Source of the DNA: Paenibacillus sp. MZ04-78.2
GTDB lineage: Bacteria; Bacillota; Bacilli; Paenibacillales; NBRC-103111
Direction of reading: 5' to 3'
DNA length: 64,000 bases
Assembly (NCBI RefSeq): GCF_024213375.1
Contig: NZ_JANAVJ010000011.1
Coordinates: forward strand, 1 to 64,000
The position numbers and the translations under genes were made by a program. Positions 44,001 to 55,662 of this stretch are shown here, one piece after another. The first letter of the stretch is position 1. Each line of letters starts with the position of its first letter. The notes under the pieces are model-generated. The model saw only the letters and a list, made by a program, of their open reading frames with translations, was not told the origin of the DNA and searched no databases.

Positions 44001-47000
44001 CAGCTCCAGCGCGGCATCCGGTGTATTTTGCAGTACCAGCATCATCTGGAACAGCGGGTGCCGGGCCCGCGAACGTACGGGATTCAGTACCTCGACCAGA
44101 CGCTCGAAAGGCACATCCTGATGCTCGTAAGCAGCCAGATTCGTCTGGCGGACACGAGCCAGCAGCTCGCGGAAGGACGGATCGCCGGACGTATCGGTGC
44201 GAAGCACCAGCGTATTGATGAACAAGCCGATCAGGCCGTCCAGCGCATCGTCGCTCCGCCCCGCAATCGGACTGCCGATCGGGATATCCGTCCCACCGCC
44301 GAGCCGGGTAAGCAGCGCCGCAAGAGCAGACTGCAGCACCATGAACAAGCTGGCCTTGCTTTCGCGGGCAAGCTCCGCCAGCCGTAGGTTCAGCTCGCTG
44401 CCGATCCGGAAGCGGACAACCCCGCCCTGGTAGCTTGCTGCCGCAGGCCTCGGACGGTCGGTCGGCAGTGTCAGCTCGTCCGGCAAGCCCTGCAGCGTCC
44501 GGGTCCAGTAGGCGAGCTGCTTCGCGATCAGGCTGTCGGCGTCGCCCTCGCTGCCAAGCAGCCGCTCCTGCCAGATCGCATAGTCGGCATATTGCACCGG
44601 CAGCGGAGCCCAAGCGGGCGATTCGCCCCGCAGACGGGCAGCGTAGGCGGCGGACAGCTCGCGGGTGAGCGGCACCAGCGACCAGCCGTCGCCCGCGATA
44701 TGGTGCAGCAGCAGCAGCAGGGCGTATTCGTTCTCGCCAAGCACGAACAATTCGGCGCGAAGCGAAGGCTCCTCGGCGAGCCGGAAGCCGTAGCGCACCG
44801 CCTCCGCCAGCCGCTCGGACAGCTCGTCTTCGCGGACTTCGGTCACAAGCAGCCGGGGCTTGGCCTCCGCCGCATTCAAAATGAGCTGCTGCGAGGAACC
44901 CTGCGTATCCGGGAAAATCGTGCGCAGCGTCTCGTGCCGGCTTACCACATCGCCGAGCGCTTCTTCCAGCGCGGTCTCATCCAACGGACCGGACAGCCGG
45001 GCCACCAACGGAATGTTGTAGGTCGGACTCGGGCCTTCCAGGCGATACAGAAACCACAGCCGGTTCTGGGCAAAAGAAAGCGGGACCGCCTCCGGCCGCT
45101 CAGCCGGACGCACGGCCGGTCTGGCGGCCTGCGCCTGATCGAGACGCTTGGCGAGAGCGGCGACGGTAGGCGACTCGAAGAGGCCCCCGATGCCGAATTC
45201 CACGCCGAACACTTCCCGGATTCGGGCCACGATCCGCCCCGCCAGCAGGGAATGGCCGCCGAGCCCGAAGAAATCGTCGTCGATGCCCGCCTTCGCCAAG
45301 CCGAGCACCTCCGCGAACAAGCCGCACAGCAGTTCCTCCTGCGGCGTTCTCGGACTGCGGCTGGCGGCTGCGTGAAAATCCGGGGCAGGCAGCGCCTTGC
45401 GGTCGATTTTTTTATTGAGCGTCAATGGCATCGCGGCCAACAGCACGAAGGCGGAGGGCACCATGTAATCAGGCATCTCTTCGGCCACATACTGCCGAAG
45501 CTCCGCCGGATCGGGGCCTTCCGGGGCATGGGCTGTGAAATAAGCGACAAGCCGTTTATCCCCGGGGCGGTCCTCCCGCGCGACGACCGTAACCTGATCA
45601 ATGGCGGGATGCCGCGAAAGCAGCGACTCGATTTCGCCCAGCTCCACCCGAAATCCGCGAATCTTGATCTGATGATCCGCCCGTCCTATGTAATCGAGGG
45701 TACCGTTCTCAAGCCATCTCGCAAGGTCGCCCGTACGATACATCCGGCTGCCGGGCGGTCCGAACGGATCGGCGACGAATCGCTCGGCCGTCAAGTCCGG
45801 CCGGCCCAAATAGCCCCGGGCCAGTCCCGCTCCCGCAAGATACAGGTCGCCCGCTACGCCCGGCGGTAACGGAGACAGTCCCGCATCGAGCACATAGGCT
45901 TGCGTGTTCGCAATCGGCCTGCCGATCGGCGGCGTCCCCGTGCGCTCTTCGCCCAGGCGCTCGGTAGTAGAATGAATCGTCGTTTCCGTCGGTCCGAATT
46001 GGTTATGAACCTCGCAGCCGAGCGACTGCATCGCGAGCTTCAGCCCCAGCGGAAACGCCTCGCCGATCGTGATGATCCGCAGGCCGGGGAACGGTTCGGG
46101 CTTGCTCGACGCGAGCGCCTGCCACAGAGTCGGAGTCGCCTGCATGATCGTAGCCCCCGACTCATGGATCATCCTTGCCAGCGCAGGCGGGTCCATGATC
46201 ACCGACCTCGGAGCGATATCGAGGCGGGCTCCCGCAATAAGAGGCAGGAAAATCTCGAGCACCGAAATGTCAAAAGCAATCGTCGTTACCGATAGCAACC
46301 GATCCCGGACGTCCAGCCGGAACTTGTCCTGCGTGGCCGTGAGCAGGTTGGTCAAGCTGCCGAAGGTCACGATCACACCCTTCGGCTTGCCGGTGGAGCC
46401 CGACGTGTAAAGAATATAGGCAGGGTGAAGAGGCGACACACGCCCGATACGGTCCTCGTCGCCGGGAGAAGTTTCCGGCTGGCTCAGCAGATGCGCTTCG
46501 GCAGCAGGCTCGTCAAGCACCAGGAGAGGCCCCGCCGCTTCGGAAGGAAGCCGGGAAACCGTTTCCCTGTCCGTCAAGACGCACAGGGGAGCGGCGTCTT
46601 GGAGCATATAGGCCAACCGGTCCTGCGGATAATCGGGGTCCAGCGGCAAATAAGCGGCGCCGGTTTTATGGACGGCCAGAAACGCCACGACCGCTTCCAC
46701 CGATCGCGGCAGCAGCAGCGCTACGATGCCTTCCGGACCGGCGCCCTGCGAGATTAACGCATGAGCCAGCCGGTTGGCGCGCCGGTTCAATTCGGCATAC
46801 GTGAGGACCGTATCCTCGAAAACGACGGCAACCGCATCCGGCGTACGGGCCGCTTGGGCCTCGATCATCGCGGCCGTGGAAACCTCCGGCACTTCCCGGG
46901 CCGTTTTGTTCCATTCGATGAGCACCTGCTCCCGTTCCTCGGGCAGCAGCATGTCGATCTGCGAGATCGGCCGCCCAGGGTCGGCCGAGGCAAGCCGCTC

Positions 47001-48257
47001 CAGCCAGCCAAGGAAACGCCGCTGATGAGCCGCCAGCTCTTCCGCCCCGTACACCGCCGGATTTCCGTCGAAATCTACCCGCAGCCCGCTGCCATCCGAC
47101 CGGTCATAGACGTGGATCGACAGATCGTCCACAGGCCCGGCGGACAGATTATGCGGAATTCCGGGGCAGCCGGCAAAGCTCAGCCGGTAGTCGAACGGCA
47201 TCACATTGACCATCGGCCCGAACAAGCGGCGGTTTTCCCCGAGCAGTTTCAGCTCCCGCCGCATATCCTGCTGCCGGTACAGCTGATGGCGCCGGGCCTC
47301 GCGAACCTCCCGCGAGACTTGGCGGAGCAGCTCGGACAGCGGCATCTCGGGCCGCACGGCCAAACGCAGCGGCAGCAGGTTCATGACCATGCCCGGAATA
47401 CGCAGCGAAGCCGAGCCTAGACGGCACATCATCGGCAAGCCGAGAATCACATCGTCGGCGCCGGTCAGCCGATGCACGTAAGCCGCCGTCGCCGCAATGA
47501 CGACATCGGGCCAAGTCGTTCCCGTCCGGTCGGCCGCTTCTCGCAGCGCGGACGCATCGTCGGGCGACAGCTGCGCGGTCCGGCGCAGGAAGCCCGCCCC
47601 GGCTCTGGCCGTCTCCCTGCCCAGACTCACCGCTTCCGGCGCATCGGCGAAGCGGGCAAGCCAGAAGGCCCGGTCCCGCTCCTGCTGTTCCGAAGCGCGG
47701 TAAGCCTCGTCCTCCTGGAAAATCGATTGCAGCTCGCCGAACGCTCCCGGTCCGGGCGGCTGTTCCTGAGAGAAGGCGGTATAGAGCTGAGCGGCTCTCT
47801 GGGCGAGCAACGAAAAGCTGTAGCCGTCGATGACGAGATGATGGATGCGCTGATACCAGAGAAAACGGTCCGTGGCCAGCTTGAACAACGCTTGCGTAAA
47901 CAGCGGCCCGCGCGTCAGGTCCATCGGCTCGGCCAAGTTCCGTCTCATCCAAGCCTCCGCCGCTTCCAGCGGATGGTCCGTTCCGCTGAAGTCCAACTGA
48001 TGCAGCAGCCACTCGGACGACGGGGCAAGGCACTGCCAAGGCCCATCCCCGTCTTCGCCGAAGCGCAGATGCAGCGTTTCCGCCTCTTCCACCGTTTGCC
48101 GCAGCGCCGCTTCAAAACGCGCCGGGTCCACAGGTCCGCGAATATCGATATATTCCCCCGTATTGAACATCGGGCTTTCCGGGTCAAGCTGCTGGGCGAA
48201 CCAAATCCCCAATTGCGCCCCCGTCAACGGTCGGCGGGTTTGACGAGCTTCGGACAT
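41061..48257 (-). CDS. dhbF: dimodular siderophore NRPS (DhbF-like)
   Basis: A 2398-residue protein with domain order C-A-T-C-A-T-TE. Landmarks: HHLVIDG (C1, ~139), [10 protein letters not shown] (A1, ~616), GGHSLLAGR (T1, ~1001), HHIAGDG (C2, ~1186), [10 protein letters not shown] (A2, ~1681), GGHSLLAVR (T2, ~2077), GWSLGG (TE, ~2207). The A2 pocket residues read D-F-W-N-V-G-M-V-H, the threonine code. A1 begins D-I-L-Q like glycine codes but its later residues ([11 protein letters not shown]) differ. It condenses dihydroxybenzoyl from DhbB with amino acid 1 and threonine, and the TE trimerises and cyclises. The start is ATG 48257 after AAGGAG. Confidence 0.93.
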   Translation of the reverse strand: MSEARQTRRPLTGAQLGIWFAQQLDPESPMFNTGEYIDIRGPVDPARFEAALRQTVEEAETLHLRFGEDGDGPWQCLAPSSEWLLHQLDFSGTDHPLEAAEAWMRRNLAEPMDLTRGPLFTQALFKLATDRFLWYQRIHHLVIDGYSFSLLAQRAAQLYTAFSQEQPPGPGAFGELQSIFQEDEAYRASEQQERDRAFWLARFADAPEAVSLGRETARAGAGFLRRTAQLSPDDASALREAADRTGTTWPDVVIAATAAYVHRLTGADDVILGLPMMCRLGSASLRIPGMVMNLLPLRLAVRPEMPLSELLRQVSREVREARRHQLYRQQDMRRELKLLGENRRLFGPMVNVMPFDYRLSFAGCPGIPHNLSAGPVDDLSIHVYDRSDGSGLRVDFDGNPAVYGAEELAAHQRRFLGWLERLASADPGRPISQIDMLLPEEREQVLIEWNKTAREVPEVSTAAMIEAQAARTPDAVAVVFEDTVLTYAELNRRANRLAHALISQGAGPEGIVALLLPRSVEAVVAFLAVHKTGAAYLPLDPDYPQDRLAYMLQDAAPLCVLTDRETVSRLPSEAAGPLLVLDEPAAEAHLLSQPETSPGDEDRIGRVSPLHPAYILYTSGSTGKPKGVIVTFGSLTNLLTATQDKFRLDVRDRLLSVTTIAFDISVLEIFLPLIAGARLDIAPRSVIMDPPALARMIHESGATIMQATPTLWQALASSKPEPFPGLRIITIGEAFPLGLKLAMQSLGCEVHNQFGPTETTIHSTTERLGEERTGTPPIGRPIANTQAYVLDAGLSPLPPGVAGDLYLAGAGLARGYLGRPDLTAERFVADPFGPPGSRMYRTGDLARWLENGTLDYIGRADHQIKIRGFRVELGEIESLLSRHPAIDQVTVVAREDRPGDKRLVAYFTAHAPEGPDPAELRQYVAEEMPDYMVPSAFVLLAAMPLTLNKKIDRKALPAPDFHAAASRSPRTPQEELLCGLFAEVLGLAKAGIDDDFFGLGGHSLLAGRIVARIREVFGVEFGIGGLFESPTVAALAKRLDQAQAARPAVRPAERPEAVPLSFAQNRLWFLYRLEGPSPTYNIPLVARLSGPLDETALEEALGDVVSRHETLRTIFPDTQGSSQQLILNAAEAKPRLLVTEVREDELSERLAEAVRYGFRLAEEPSLRAELFVLGENEYALLLLLHHIAGDGWSLVPLTRELSAAYAARLRGESPAWAPLPVQYADYAIWQERLLGSEGDADSLIAKQLAYWTRTLQGLPDELTLPTDRPRPAAASYQGGVVRFRIGSELNLRLAELARESKASLFMVLQSALAALLTRLGGGTDIPIGSPIAGRSDDALDGLIGLFINTLVLRTDTSGDPSFRELLARVRQTNLAAYEHQDVPFERLVEVLNPVRSRARHPLFQMMLVLQNTPDAALELSGVSSRLQLDSVGAAKFDLTFELDERRRPDGTPDGLEGLLEYSSDLFEHSTAEKLAARFMQMLEGAAAAPDQPIGRLDILMPDERSSLLAQWREPLHGTPEAHLPGLFEAQAARSPGSAAVVCEGELLDYAELNRRANRLAHLLIAEGVGPEQMVALALPRSVEMVVGVLAVLKAGAAYLPLDPDYPADRLAYMLEDARPVYVVTSEAGAEGLPDTGSLPRLALDAPDTAERLRAYSSDNPGDRDRRGRLSPLSPAYMIYTSGSTGKPKGVVIPHQNVIRLFASTQHWFSFGSEDVWTLFHSYAFDFSVWEIWGPLLHGGRLVVVPHTVSRSPEEFLQLLVRERVTVLNQTPSAFYQLMQADREHPSLGGELALRYVVFGGEALELGRLEEWYARHPDDAPKLINMYGITETTVHVSYKELDRSSAALGSGSLIGEAIPDLRVYVLDEALQPVPPGVAGEMYVAGAGLARGYWGRPGLTAERFVADPFGAPGSRMYRTGDLARRLADGSLDYLGRADHQVKIRGFRIEPGEIEAVLARHPGIAQVAVVVREDQPGDKRLVAYVVPAPDSLAEPAELRRYAGASLPDYMVPSAVIGMDALPLTPNGKLDRKALPAPDWTVDPDGRGPRTPQEEVLCDLFAEVLGLRRVGIDDGFFELGGHSLLAVRLMSRIREAMGRDLGIGVLFETPTVAGLAERLEMGTDQGALQVLLPLRAHGTESPLFCVHPAGGLSWCYAGLMKHLGMEHPIYGLQARGIAQSETLPQTMDEMTADYIAHIRTVQPTGPYRLLGWSLGGNVAQAMAVQLQQEGEEVEFLAMLDAFPSHYLPLRGEVDEEEALIALLALGGYDPDSLGDVPLTMAAAIEILRSDGSALASLDEAIIRNLRTTYENSVRLLGAYVPKRFEGDLLFFHSTIIPDWFDPIEPETWLPYISGQMERHDIACRHKDLCQPGPLTVIGQQLAVKLQAMKNRTVKTFREEIKQ

Positions 48258-48271
48258 ATGCGCTCTCTCCT

Positions 48272-49234
48272 TCATGTCGTAATATAATCCCCGTTCGGCA
48301 AAGTCCTGCTCAGGCGAGCGGAAAGCAGCGCCCACCAATCGGCCAGCGTCGGACGCTCCGCCAGCTCCACGAAGGTGACTTCCGCCCCGGAGCGCCGCCA
48401 CCGTTCGGCCAGACTCATGATGCGGATCGAATCCATGCCCCACTGCGTAATCAAGTTGTCGTGCTCCGCAAGGGACGACGGAGCTTCCTGCAGCAAGTCC
48501 GCCACCAGCTCTCGCAAGCCGTCCTTGGTCAACGTCCCGCTTTCCGCCGCCGGGGCCGCTTCCGATATGGCTTCCGCTTGGGCCGCAGTTCCCGCTTCAC
48601 CGCGCAGCGCCTTGATGAAGCGCTCCGTCGTGATGGCAACCGCGCAGCGTTCGGCCGCGTAGGTGATTGCCAGCCGATGCTTCTCCAGCGAGAAGTCCGC
48701 CACCGCATCGACGACGAAGAAAGGCTCCACCTCCTGCATGAACGCTTCGCAAGCAGTCATGAGGCAGCCGATGTGAGCGTAAATGCCGCATACGATCAAC
48801 TGGTCGCGTCCAAGCTGGGTCAGTGTGGCGCGGAAATCGGTCTTCTGAAAGGCGCTGTACCGCCATTTCGTCAGCACGATATCGCGCTCGCCCGGCGGCA
48901 GCTCCTTCACGATTTGCTTCTGATAGGGTCCGTCATCGATCCCCGGACCCCAGAAATCCTGCAGCAATCCGCGTTGCTCTAGCGTCTGGCCGCCCGGCTG
49001 GGCGGAATAAACGACCGGTATGCCCAGCTCTTCGCAAGCGCTTCGGAGCACGCGGATGTTCTCCAGCAGCTCGATGACAGGGGATGTGCCTGCTGTAAAA
49101 GCGTCCACGAAATACTGCTGCATGTCATGAATCAGCAAAACCGCGCGTTTCGGGTCGGGCGTCCAATTCACCCGGTTGGCGGGCAGGTCGGATGCCGTCG
49201 GCATCGGATAAGGCATTATGGCAGGAAGAGCCAT
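48272..49234 (-). CDS. dhbB: isochorismatase / aryl carrier protein
   Basis: A 320-residue bifunctional protein. The N-terminal isochorismatase (to about 210) has [34 protein letters not shown] and the Cys-containing [15 protein letters not shown]. The C-terminal aryl carrier domain (about 240-310) has the phosphopantetheine serine in [11 protein letters not shown]. It produces 2,3-dihydro-2,3-dihydroxybenzoate and carries activated DHB to DhbF. Confidence 0.95.
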   Translation of the reverse strand: MALPAIMPYPMPTASDLPANRVNWTPDPKRAVLLIHDMQQYFVDAFTAGTSPVIELLENIRVLRSACEELGIPVVYSAQPGGQTLEQRGLLQDFWGPGIDDGPYQKQIVKELPPGERDIVLTKWRYSAFQKTDFRATLTQLGRDQLIVCGIYAHIGCLMTACEAFMQEVEPFFVVDAVADFSLEKHRLAITYAAERCAVAITTERFIKALRGEAGTAAQAEAISEAAPAAESGTLTKDGLRELVADLLQEAPSSLAEHDNLITQWGMDSIRIMSLAERWRRSGAEVTFVELAERPTLADWWALLSARLSRTLPNGDYITT

Positions 49235-49260
49235 CGTATCTCCTCTTTTCTCACGTTATT

Positions 49261-50892
49261 TTATTTTGTTGGAGGCGCAGCCGAAGCCTGCTGCTTCTGT
49301 TCAATCCGTTCGCGCAGCGCCTTCTTGCTGATCTTGCCGACCCCGGTTCGGGGGAGCGACTCTATAAATTCCACCCGGTCCGGGATTTTGTAAGCGGCCA
49401 GTCCCCGCTCCCTCAAGAACGCTTTGAGCTCGGCCGGGGCAGGCGCAGGCGAATACGGCACGATGAAGGCGCAGCTGCGCTCGCCAAGGTAAGCGTCGGG
49501 CATCGAAACGACGGCGGCATCATGCACGCCCGGATGAGCGAGGAGATGGTTCTCGACCTCCTCCGCCGCCACCTTATCACCGCCGCGGTTGATCTGGTCC
49601 TTGGCCCGGCCCTCGACGACAAGATAGCCCGCAGGCGTCATTCTCGCCTTATCCCCTGTACGGTAGAAGCCGTCCGCCGTGAACGCTCTGGCGTTATGCT
49701 CTTCGGCTTTGTAATAGCCGCGGATCGTATAGGGGCCCCGCGTCAGCAGATGTCCGACCTGACCGGAAGCAACCTCTTCATCCTCGTCATTCACAATGCG
49801 GATCTCGTCATAAGGCGACATCGGTCTGCCCTGCGTATGCACCAGAATGTCCTCGGGATCGTCCGGCCGGGTATAGTTGACCAGCCCTTCCGCCATCCCG
49901 AAGACCTGCTGCAACGTGCAGCCCAGAACCGGCTTGACCTTGCGGGCGGCCTCCGCACTGAACTTGGCCCCGCCGACCTGCAACAGCCGAAGCGACGAAA
50001 GGTCGCTGCGGCGCGACTCGGCGGCGTCCAGCCAGACGAGAGCCAGCGGAGGCACGACGGCGGTGATCGTGACGTGTTCCCGCTCGATGAGAGGGAACGC
50101 CTCGTCCGGGCTGGAGCCGCGGGACAGCACGACGCGTCCACCCGCGTAGAGCGTTCCCAGCACGCCCGGGGAACTCAGCGGATAGTTGTGAGCCGTGGGA
50201 AGCACGGCAAGATAAATGCTCTGCTCGTCGAGAGCGCATACTTCTGCGCTCATCCGCAAGCTGTAGATATAATCGTCGTGCGTGCGCGGAATAAGCTTCG
50301 GCAGCCCAGTGCTGCCCCCGGACAGCTGGAGAAACGCCACATCCCCGGAGCTTGGCCCCGGCAAATCGGGCAGCGGATCGGCGTACAGGTCGCACAGCGC
50401 CGTAAACTTCCCGGGATCGCCGGCTACAATGACATGGCGCAGCGTCGGTACCTGCTCTTGTACTTGCGCCGCCAGCTCCCGGTAATCGAAGCCCGCCTCA
50501 ACATCCGGAATAATATAAGCATTCGCATTTGTAAACTCGGAAAAATACACGATCTCACTCCTGCGATGGAGCGGAAGCGCGAATACCGGCAGCGCACCCA
50601 GCCGAAACAGCGCAAAGCACACCTCGATAAACTCCGCGATATTGGGAAGCTGCAAAATCACCTTGTCATCCTGCCGAATGCCAAGCTTGTACAATCCGGC
50701 GGCCAGCCGGTCGACTCTCGCATCCAGCTCGGCGTAGCTGATCCGGCTTGTTCCGCTGACGACGGCGATGCGGTCCCCGTAAGCGGCGGCGCGCCCACGC
50801 AGCATTTCGCCGAACGTCTCACCCTGCCAGCAGCCGGTCTCCCGGTAAAAATCCGCCAGCTCTTTCGGCCATGAAGGGTATTGCGATCGCAT
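49261..50892 (-). CDS. dhbE: 2,3-dihydroxybenzoate-AMP ligase
   Basis: A 543-residue stand-alone adenylation enzyme of the EntE/DhbE type. Motifs: [20 protein letters not shown] (A3, ~195), [13 protein letters not shown] (A5), [20 protein letters not shown] (A7) and [14 protein letters not shown] (A8). It activates DHB and loads the carrier domain of DhbB. ATG 50892 follows GGGAGGG; it starts four bases after the end of dhbC. Confidence 0.95.
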   Translation of the reverse strand: MRSQYPSWPKELADFYRETGCWQGETFGEMLRGRAAAYGDRIAVVSGTSRISYAELDARVDRLAAGLYKLGIRQDDKVILQLPNIAEFIEVCFALFRLGALPVFALPLHRRSEIVYFSEFTNANAYIIPDVEAGFDYRELAAQVQEQVPTLRHVIVAGDPGKFTALCDLYADPLPDLPGPSSGDVAFLQLSGGSTGLPKLIPRTHDDYIYSLRMSAEVCALDEQSIYLAVLPTAHNYPLSSPGVLGTLYAGGRVVLSRGSSPDEAFPLIEREHVTITAVVPPLALVWLDAAESRRSDLSSLRLLQVGGAKFSAEAARKVKPVLGCTLQQVFGMAEGLVNYTRPDDPEDILVHTQGRPMSPYDEIRIVNDEDEEVASGQVGHLLTRGPYTIRGYYKAEEHNARAFTADGFYRTGDKARMTPAGYLVVEGRAKDQINRGGDKVAAEEVENHLLAHPGVHDAAVVSMPDAYLGERSCAFIVPYSPAPAPAELKAFLRERGLAAYKIPDRVEFIESLPRTGVGKISKKALRERIEQKQQASAAPPTK

Positions 50893-50895
50893 CGT

Positions 50896-52152
50896 TCATC
50901 CCTCCCTTACGGCCGCAGACTGCGGCTGATTCAGCCCCATCGCCTGCAGCAGCGTTCGGAATTTGGCGGACGTCTCCGCCAGCTCGGCCTGCGGGCTCGA
51001 TCCGGCAACGATCCCTGCGCCCGCGAACAGCCGCAGCTCACGGCCTTCCACCTCGGCGCAGCGAATCGTCACGATCCATTCCCCGTCGCCGTTCGCATCG
51101 CACCAGCCGACCGCTCCCGTGAAGAATCCCCGGTCGAACGGTTCGCTATCGCGAATCGTCTCCCGCGCCAGATCGGTCGGCGTCCCGCAAATCGCCGGTG
51201 TCGGGTGCAGCGCCAAAGCCAGCTCCAGCGACGATACCCAAGGATCGGACAGCTCCCCGGTAATGACCGTGGACAGATGCCACATCGTGGACGTCTGTAC
51301 GAGCGAAGGCTCGTCGGGCACGTCCAAGCGGCTGCAATAAGGACGCAGCGCGTCAGCGACGGCTTCGATCACGAGCGCATGCTCATGCCGGTCCTTGGCC
51401 GAAGCAAGCAGCGCCTCCGCCCTCCGTCGATCCTCGACCGGATCGCTGCTGCGAGGCGCGGAGCCCGCGAGCGGATTCGCCTTCAGCCGCCCTCCCGTTC
51501 TTGTCACAAGCAGCTCCGGGCTGGCGCCGATCAGCGTTCTCGGCTCCTGACCGTTCGTCTCGTCCGGCGTCCATGCGGCCCGCGCTTCTCCCGGAGCCAG
51601 GTTCACCGCAAACGTATAGCCATGCGGATTATGCCGGGCCAAATTGCGGAGAAGCCGGCGCACATCGACCTTCACAGGCAGCGTCAGATGCAGCGTTCTC
51701 CCAAGCACGACCTTGTGGAGGTCCCCCTTCTGAAAACGCGTCACCGCCCGGCTCACGCTCCGCTCGTAGACTTCCGGCTCCGGCACGGGGCGCAGCTTAT
51801 AGTCCGAGGCGTCGGGCCGCTTATCCTCAACCTCGCTGCGTAATTCCAGCCTGCCTGCCCACCGGGCCGTCTGCGGTACAATTAGCTCCGCAGGCTTCGC
51901 AGGATCGAAGGGGATCGCTCCTACGACAACGGAAGGCGTCCCTCCGGAAAATTGCGTGCGGGCCAGCAGTTCGGCCACACGCTGCGGCAAGCTTTTGAGC
52001 CGATCCGCGCCTCCCTGCACGGACAGCCTGGCCGCCTCCCCTTTCGCCAGCAGCGTGCGCTGCGGCGAGGCCAGGAAAAACGACGAGCCGGCTTCGTACG
52101 TATCGATAAGCTCGGAAGCCCATGCGGCAGGAACCGTTTCCAAGTTCACCAT
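50896..52152 (-). CDS. dhbC: isochorismate synthase
   Basis: A 418-residue chorismate-utilising enzyme: [33 protein letters not shown], the conserved [28 protein letters not shown], and [18 protein letters not shown] with Mg-binding acids. It converts chorismate to isochorismate. ATG 52152 (MVNLE) lies 9 bases after GAGAGGG; upstream in-frame ATGs overlap that site. Confidence 0.94.
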   Translation of the reverse strand: MVNLETVPAAWASELIDTYEAGSSFFLASPQRTLLAKGEAARLSVQGGADRLKSLPQRVAELLARTQFSGGTPSVVVGAIPFDPAKPAELIVPQTARWAGRLELRSEVEDKRPDASDYKLRPVPEPEVYERSVSRAVTRFQKGDLHKVVLGRTLHLTLPVKVDVRRLLRNLARHNPHGYTFAVNLAPGEARAAWTPDETNGQEPRTLIGASPELLVTRTGGRLKANPLAGSAPRSSDPVEDRRRAEALLASAKDRHEHALVIEAVADALRPYCSRLDVPDEPSLVQTSTMWHLSTVITGELSDPWVSSLELALALHPTPAICGTPTDLARETIRDSEPFDRGFFTGAVGWCDANGDGEWIVTIRCAEVEGRELRLFAGAGIVAGSSPQAELAETSAKFRTLLQAMGLNQPQSAAVREG

Positions 52153-52180
52153 GTCCATCATCCCTCTCTTTAGAATGAAA

Positions 52181-52963
52181 TTATGTTCCCAGCGTTGCAC
52201 CGCCATCGATGCATAAATCGCTCATGGTCATATGACCCGCCCGGTCCGACACAAGAAAAACGACCGCATCCGCAATATCGGAGGGTCTGGCCAGCTTCCC
52301 GAGCGGAATGCCCAGCCGGAACGACTCCGGCGAGCCCGCGATGGCCGCCTTCTCCCCGGACTCATCCGTCCACAGCAGGCGCTGCATCGCCGTATCGGTC
52401 GAGCCCGGCGAGACGATATTGCAGCGGATATTGTGCCGGGCGTGCTCCAGCGCCAGACATTTGGTAAACATCGCCGAGGCCGCCTTGGAGGCGGCATAAG
52501 CCGCCATTTGCATTCGAGGCACCCCGGCGGCATTCGAACCTACGGTCACGATCGCCCCGGATCGGCGGAAGGCCATGCGTCGAACCACAGCGCGGGATAC
52601 GTAAAATACGCCTTTCGTGTTGACGGCAAATGTCGCCTCCCAATCCTCGTCGCTGTACGATTCGATCGCTCCCATCCGAAGCACTCCGGCGACATTGACG
52701 AGAATGCCGATGGGCCCAAGCTCCCGCTCGATGCGCTCCACCGTGTCCTCTACCGCCGAGCTGTCGCTGACGTCCGCCGGATAAGCCGCAGCCTGATAGC
52801 TCTGGGCATTCAACTCCGCTACAAGGCTGCCCAGCCCGTCCGCATTGCGGTCTACGGCGGCCACGGAAGCCCCGAGCTCAGCCAGCGCGCGTGCAACGGC
52901 TTCCCCTATGCCTTGGGCCGCCCCGGTGACGAGCGCGACTTTTCCTTTGATTCCAAGCTCCAC
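52181..52963 (-). CDS. dhbA: 2,3-dihydro-2,3-dihydroxybenzoate dehydrogenase
   Basis: A 260-residue short-chain dehydrogenase with NAD-binding [19 protein letters not shown], the SDR NVAG motif, and catalytic YAASKAA. It oxidises the DhbB product to 2,3-dihydroxybenzoate. A GTG start (52963, or the adjacent GTG at 52966) after GGATGGAG is preferred over the longer frame. No Fur box lies in the 80-base gap after besA, so it appears to share that gene's promoter. Confidence 0.93.
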   Translation of the reverse strand: MELGIKGKVALVTGAAQGIGEAVARALAELGASVAAVDRNADGLGSLVAELNAQSYQAAAYPADVSDSSAVEDTVERIERELGPIGILVNVAGVLRMGAIESYSDEDWEATFAVNTKGVFYVSRAVVRRMAFRRSGAIVTVGSNAAGVPRMQMAAYAASKAASAMFTKCLALEHARHNIRCNIVSPGSTDTAMQRLLWTDESGEKAAIAGSPESFRLGIPLGKLARPSDIADAVVFLVSDRAGHMTMSDLCIDGGATLGT

Positions 52964-53042
52964 CACTTCATCTCCATCCTTTCCCCATTCGCTTCGATGC
53001 CCTCGGTTCCCCTGCATCCCCTTCCCGATCGCTCCGCCGCCG

Positions 53043-53957
53043 TCACGGCTTCGGCCGAAGCGCCAGCCGCAAAGCCCGGTTGATCAGCACGGGCAGTACC
53101 GATACGTGCCCTTCGCCTTCAAACTCCTTATATTCCACATGCAATCCGCGCCCGGACCATGCGGCCAGCCGCTCCGACAGCGCCAGCGCGCGGTCGCAAT
53201 TGCGCGAGAAATGCGTTTTCTCCAGCTCGCCTACACCGAGCAGCAGCTCGATCCCATTGGCCGCAGGCTGCAAGTCTCTCGTAAATTCCCGCTCCGCCTC
53301 AAGCAGGAACGGCTCGTTCCAGTGAAGCGAAGGGCTGCCTGCGATATAGCTTTGAAACGCATGCGGCTTCGCAAACAGCGCGTACAGTACAAATAACCCG
53401 CCGAGCGAATGTCCGAAAATCGTCTGTCTGCTGCGGTCCACTTGAAACTCGCCTTCGATCCGCGGCTTTAGCTCCTCCTCGATGAATTTCAAGAAATGAG
53501 CGGCTCCGCCTTGCTCGGGAAGCGGCGTACTGTCCGCTCTGTTCAAATATTGTTCCGTAGCCGCCGGCGTCAGATCGTAAAACCGCTCCGGCGCGAATGG
53601 CCCGTCCACCGGATACCCGATCCCGACGATCACCGCCGGGACGACCCCGGTTTTGTCGGGCCGTCGGCTTTGCAGCCGCACGGCTTCCACCATCGTGCCG
53701 AACACCGAATTCGCATCCAGCAAATAAATAACCGGAAATCCGGCGGGAGGCGGCGCCTCCGGAGGCTTCGCCACGAGGATCTGGTATGTCCGGTGATGAT
53801 CGCGCGATTTCATCATCCACTGCTCCGCCCACGGAATATCGACTTTGCTGCGCGCGAGGTGTTTCAGCGTCACTTCGCTTTGTTCGTTCGGCTTGAACGT
53901 CACTATGCTTCCATCTCCTTCAATGCTTACGCTCTGAACCGCCACGCTTCCGTTCAT
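53043..53957 (-). CDS. besA: BesA-like ferric-siderophore trilactone esterase
   Basis: A 304-residue cytosolic alpha/beta hydrolase of the Fes/IroE/BesA group: [20 protein letters not shown] then [15 protein letters not shown], nucleophile in [25 protein letters not shown], and the terminal His in [12 protein letters not shown]. It hydrolyses the imported ferric trilactone so iron can be released. It lies first of the intact genes in the siderophore operon, as in B. subtilis where besA precedes dhbA. Its ribosome site is weak, possibly a result of the upstream deletion. Confidence 0.9.
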   Translation of the reverse strand: MNGSVAVQSVSIEGDGSIVTFKPNEQSEVTLKHLARSKVDIPWAEQWMMKSRDHHRTYQILVAKPPEAPPPAGFPVIYLLDANSVFGTMVEAVRLQSRRPDKTGVVPAVIVGIGYPVDGPFAPERFYDLTPAATEQYLNRADSTPLPEQGGAAHFLKFIEEELKPRIEGEFQVDRSRQTIFGHSLGGLFVLYALFAKPHAFQSYIAGSPSLHWNEPFLLEAEREFTRDLQPAANGIELLLGVGELEKTHFSRNCDRALALSERLAAWSGRGLHVEYKEFEGEGHVSVLPVLINRALRLALRPKP

Positions 53958-53971
53958 CGGCGAATTCCGCT

Positions 53972-54120
53972 TATTTGACCAAATGCTTGACCGTATCGTC
54001 TATAATTTTCTCGTAAGCGATAAGTCCGTTCCCCAGCCAGTATTTATCGCTCACCTCGAACACCTGTCCCTGCTTGACGGCAGGCATCGCCTTCCAAATC
54101 GAGCTGCCCGCATGAAACCT
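53972..54120 (-). pseudogene. remnant of a siderophore-binding lipoprotein gene
   Basis: Between the Fur-box promoter and besA one frame reads HAGSSIWKAMPAVKQGQVFE, then VSDKYWLGNGLIAYEKII and DDTVKHLVK-stop. This is the conserved C-terminal end of FecB/FeuA-type binding proteins. The frame begins immediately after a ribosome site (GAAGGAGAGG) with no start codon in phase, so about 270 N-terminal residues were deleted, fusing the promoter and leader to the tail. Confidence 0.75.
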
Positions 54121-54128
54121 CTCCTTCG

Positions 54129-54147
54129 TTGATAATAATTCTCATTC
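54129..54147 (-). promoter_or_regulatory. Fur box of the besA-dhb operon
   Basis: TTGATAATAATTCTCATTC resembles the Fur consensus, just downstream of TATAAT (complement of 54154-54159) and upstream of GAAGGAGAGG. It is the only promoter-like region in front of besA-dhbACEBF-mbtH-MFS. Confidence 0.8.
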
Positions 54148-54161
54148 AGGAGGATTATACA

Positions 54162-55382
54162 TCATGGTGCGAAGCAGGCACCATGGACGCTATCCTGTAA
54201 CGAGTTTGGACAATTCCCTGTAAACAAGAGCTGCGCTTCATCCAGCATCCGCGCAACGGACACGGCAGAATACTCGAACCAGGGGTCCGAGGAGATCAGG
54301 CGCACCTGTCCGTTTCGGACGGCTTTGAGCTGACGCCATGCCGCCGAATGCTGGAGCGCCAGCCAATACGCCCGCGAAGCGGCCTCGGGATAGACGAGGA
54401 GCAGCAGACGGTCGGGATTCAGCTCCGCAAGCCGTTCCATCGTAAGCGGCCGGTGACCAGACGGCTCTTCCCGGTAAATCAATTTCAGCTTTAAATCCCC
54501 GCACAGCACGTCCTCCATGCCGCGGTTGCAATAAGTATGGAGGCCTTGCCCGAAAATACGCAGAACCAGAATACGTTCGTCACCGAGCGCCTCGCCGAGA
54601 CGCGCCCGGGCCAGCTCCGCCCGCCGTTCGTAGGCGGCGATCCACTGCTCCGCCTTGTCCTCTTGCTCCAGGAACCGGGCGATCTGGCGCAGCTGCTCCC
54701 GCCATCCGTCCCGCTCCGTCGAAACGAAGAAAGACGGCGCGATGTCCTCCAGCTTCCGTTTCTCGTCCTCGCCCAGCCGGTCGGTGCCGATAATCGCGTC
54801 GGGGCGAGCCTGCGCCAGCGTCCCCAAATTTTCCTCGAACGACCAGCTCGTATAAGGGGCCGTCAGCTTGAGGGGGCGCTTGATCCGCTCTTTATAGGCG
54901 TTATAGTAATACGGAGTCCATTTGGCATCGAGCGGCGCTGCCGCCGGCATAATATTCAGCGCCAGCAGCTGGCCGGTGACCGAGGAAGAGCATGCGGCGA
55001 TTTGCCGCTTAGCTTTTTTGACATAGTCGGAGGGAGATACGCCCACCTCCTTCTTGAATTTGCGGCTGAAATAAAACTCGTCCCGGTAGCCTACCTTTTG
55101 CGCGATTTCCCGCAGCCGCTCCTCCGATTCCATCAAATAGCGCTTGGCCCGGTTTATCCGGAGGTCCGTCAAATAATCCATCGCGCTCTGCCCGTAGGTT
55201 TTCTTGAAAAGGTCCACAAAATATTTGGGGGTAATATTGGCCATCTGCGCCAACTGTCCGATGGACAGGGGCTCGTTATAGTGCTCATTCATAAACTCGC
55301 GGATTTCAATCAGGCTCTTCTTCGAACTCCGGCTCCTCGCAGACGCGGTTTGTTCCCTCGGCCGCCTTTCTTTTTGAAGCAT
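54162..55382 (-). CDS. btr: Btr-like AraC regulator with siderophore-binding domain
   Basis: A 406-residue fusion. AraC helix-turn-helix domain (about residues 25-125: SIGQLAQMANITPKYFVDLF, LREIAQKVGYRDEFYFSRKF), then a FecB/FeuA-type binding domain (about 135-390: LGTLAQARPDAIIGTDRLGE, LAELNPDRLLLLVYPEAASR). B. subtilis Btr (YbbB) has the same order, senses bacillibactin and activates feuABC. GGAGGAGGG precedes the ATG. The gene has its own perfect Fur box, and its 3' end contains the candidate operator for the next operon. Confidence 0.9.
   Translation of the reverse strand: MLQKERRPREQTASARSRSSKKSLIEIREFMNEHYNEPLSIGQLAQMANITPKYFVDLFKKTYGQSAMDYLTDLRINRAKRYLMESEERLREIAQKVGYRDEFYFSRKFKKEVGVSPSDYVKKAKRQIAACSSSVTGQLLALNIMPAAAPLDAKWTPYYYNAYKERIKRPLKLTAPYTSWSFEENLGTLAQARPDAIIGTDRLGEDEKRKLEDIAPSFFVSTERDGWREQLRQIARFLEQEDKAEQWIAAYERRAELARARLGEALGDERILVLRIFGQGLHTYCNRGMEDVLCGDLKLKLIYREEPSGHRPLTMERLAELNPDRLLLLVYPEAASRAYWLALQHSAAWRQLKAVRNGQVRLISSDPWFEYSAVSVARMLDEAQLLFTGNCPNSLQDSVHGACFAP
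54181..54214 (-). promoter_or_regulatory. candidate Btr operator inside the 3' end of btr
   Basis: Half-sites ATTGTCCAAA and AGCGTCCATGG, 13 bases apart, sit 21 bases before the TATAAT of the besA-dhb promoter. The layout nearly copies the site at 10667-10699 before feuA. It overlaps the codons for the last residues of Btr. Confidence 0.6.
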
Positions 55383-55418
55383 GATAGCCCTCCTCCAGTA
55401 TCAGCACGGTGAATATTC

Positions 55419-55437
55419 GATAATGATAATCATTATC
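55419..55437 (-). promoter_or_regulatory. perfect Fur box upstream of btr
   Basis: GATAATGATAATCATTATC, identical to the 19-bp Fur consensus, 37 bases upstream of the btr start. A TTGACT on the minus strand further upstream is a candidate -35. Confidence 0.92.
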
Positions 55438-55662
55438 AATAAGGTACCATATTCCTTTATTTCCAGTCAATCCCGTTTAAGAAAAACGATGCTTCGTTCT
55501 TCCGCAACCGCGTAAATAAAAAAAGACCGAAGAACAAGCAACGTCTTCGAAACTTTGCCTTTCTCCGGTTTGATCAATTTACTTATCCGCATAATGTCTT
55601 CTGCATGAATAACCCTGAATTGGGGATAATTTTGTATAAACTCCCGATTCGGAGGCTTCCTT

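Noticed and set aside
49192-50874. 560-residue plus-strand open frame opposite dhbE
   Set aside because: Antisense shadow; low-complexity basic composition and no start signal.
52963-53042. Separate dhb promoter between besA and dhbA
   Set aside because: No Fur box or convincing -35/-10 in the short gap; the operon promoter lies upstream of besA.
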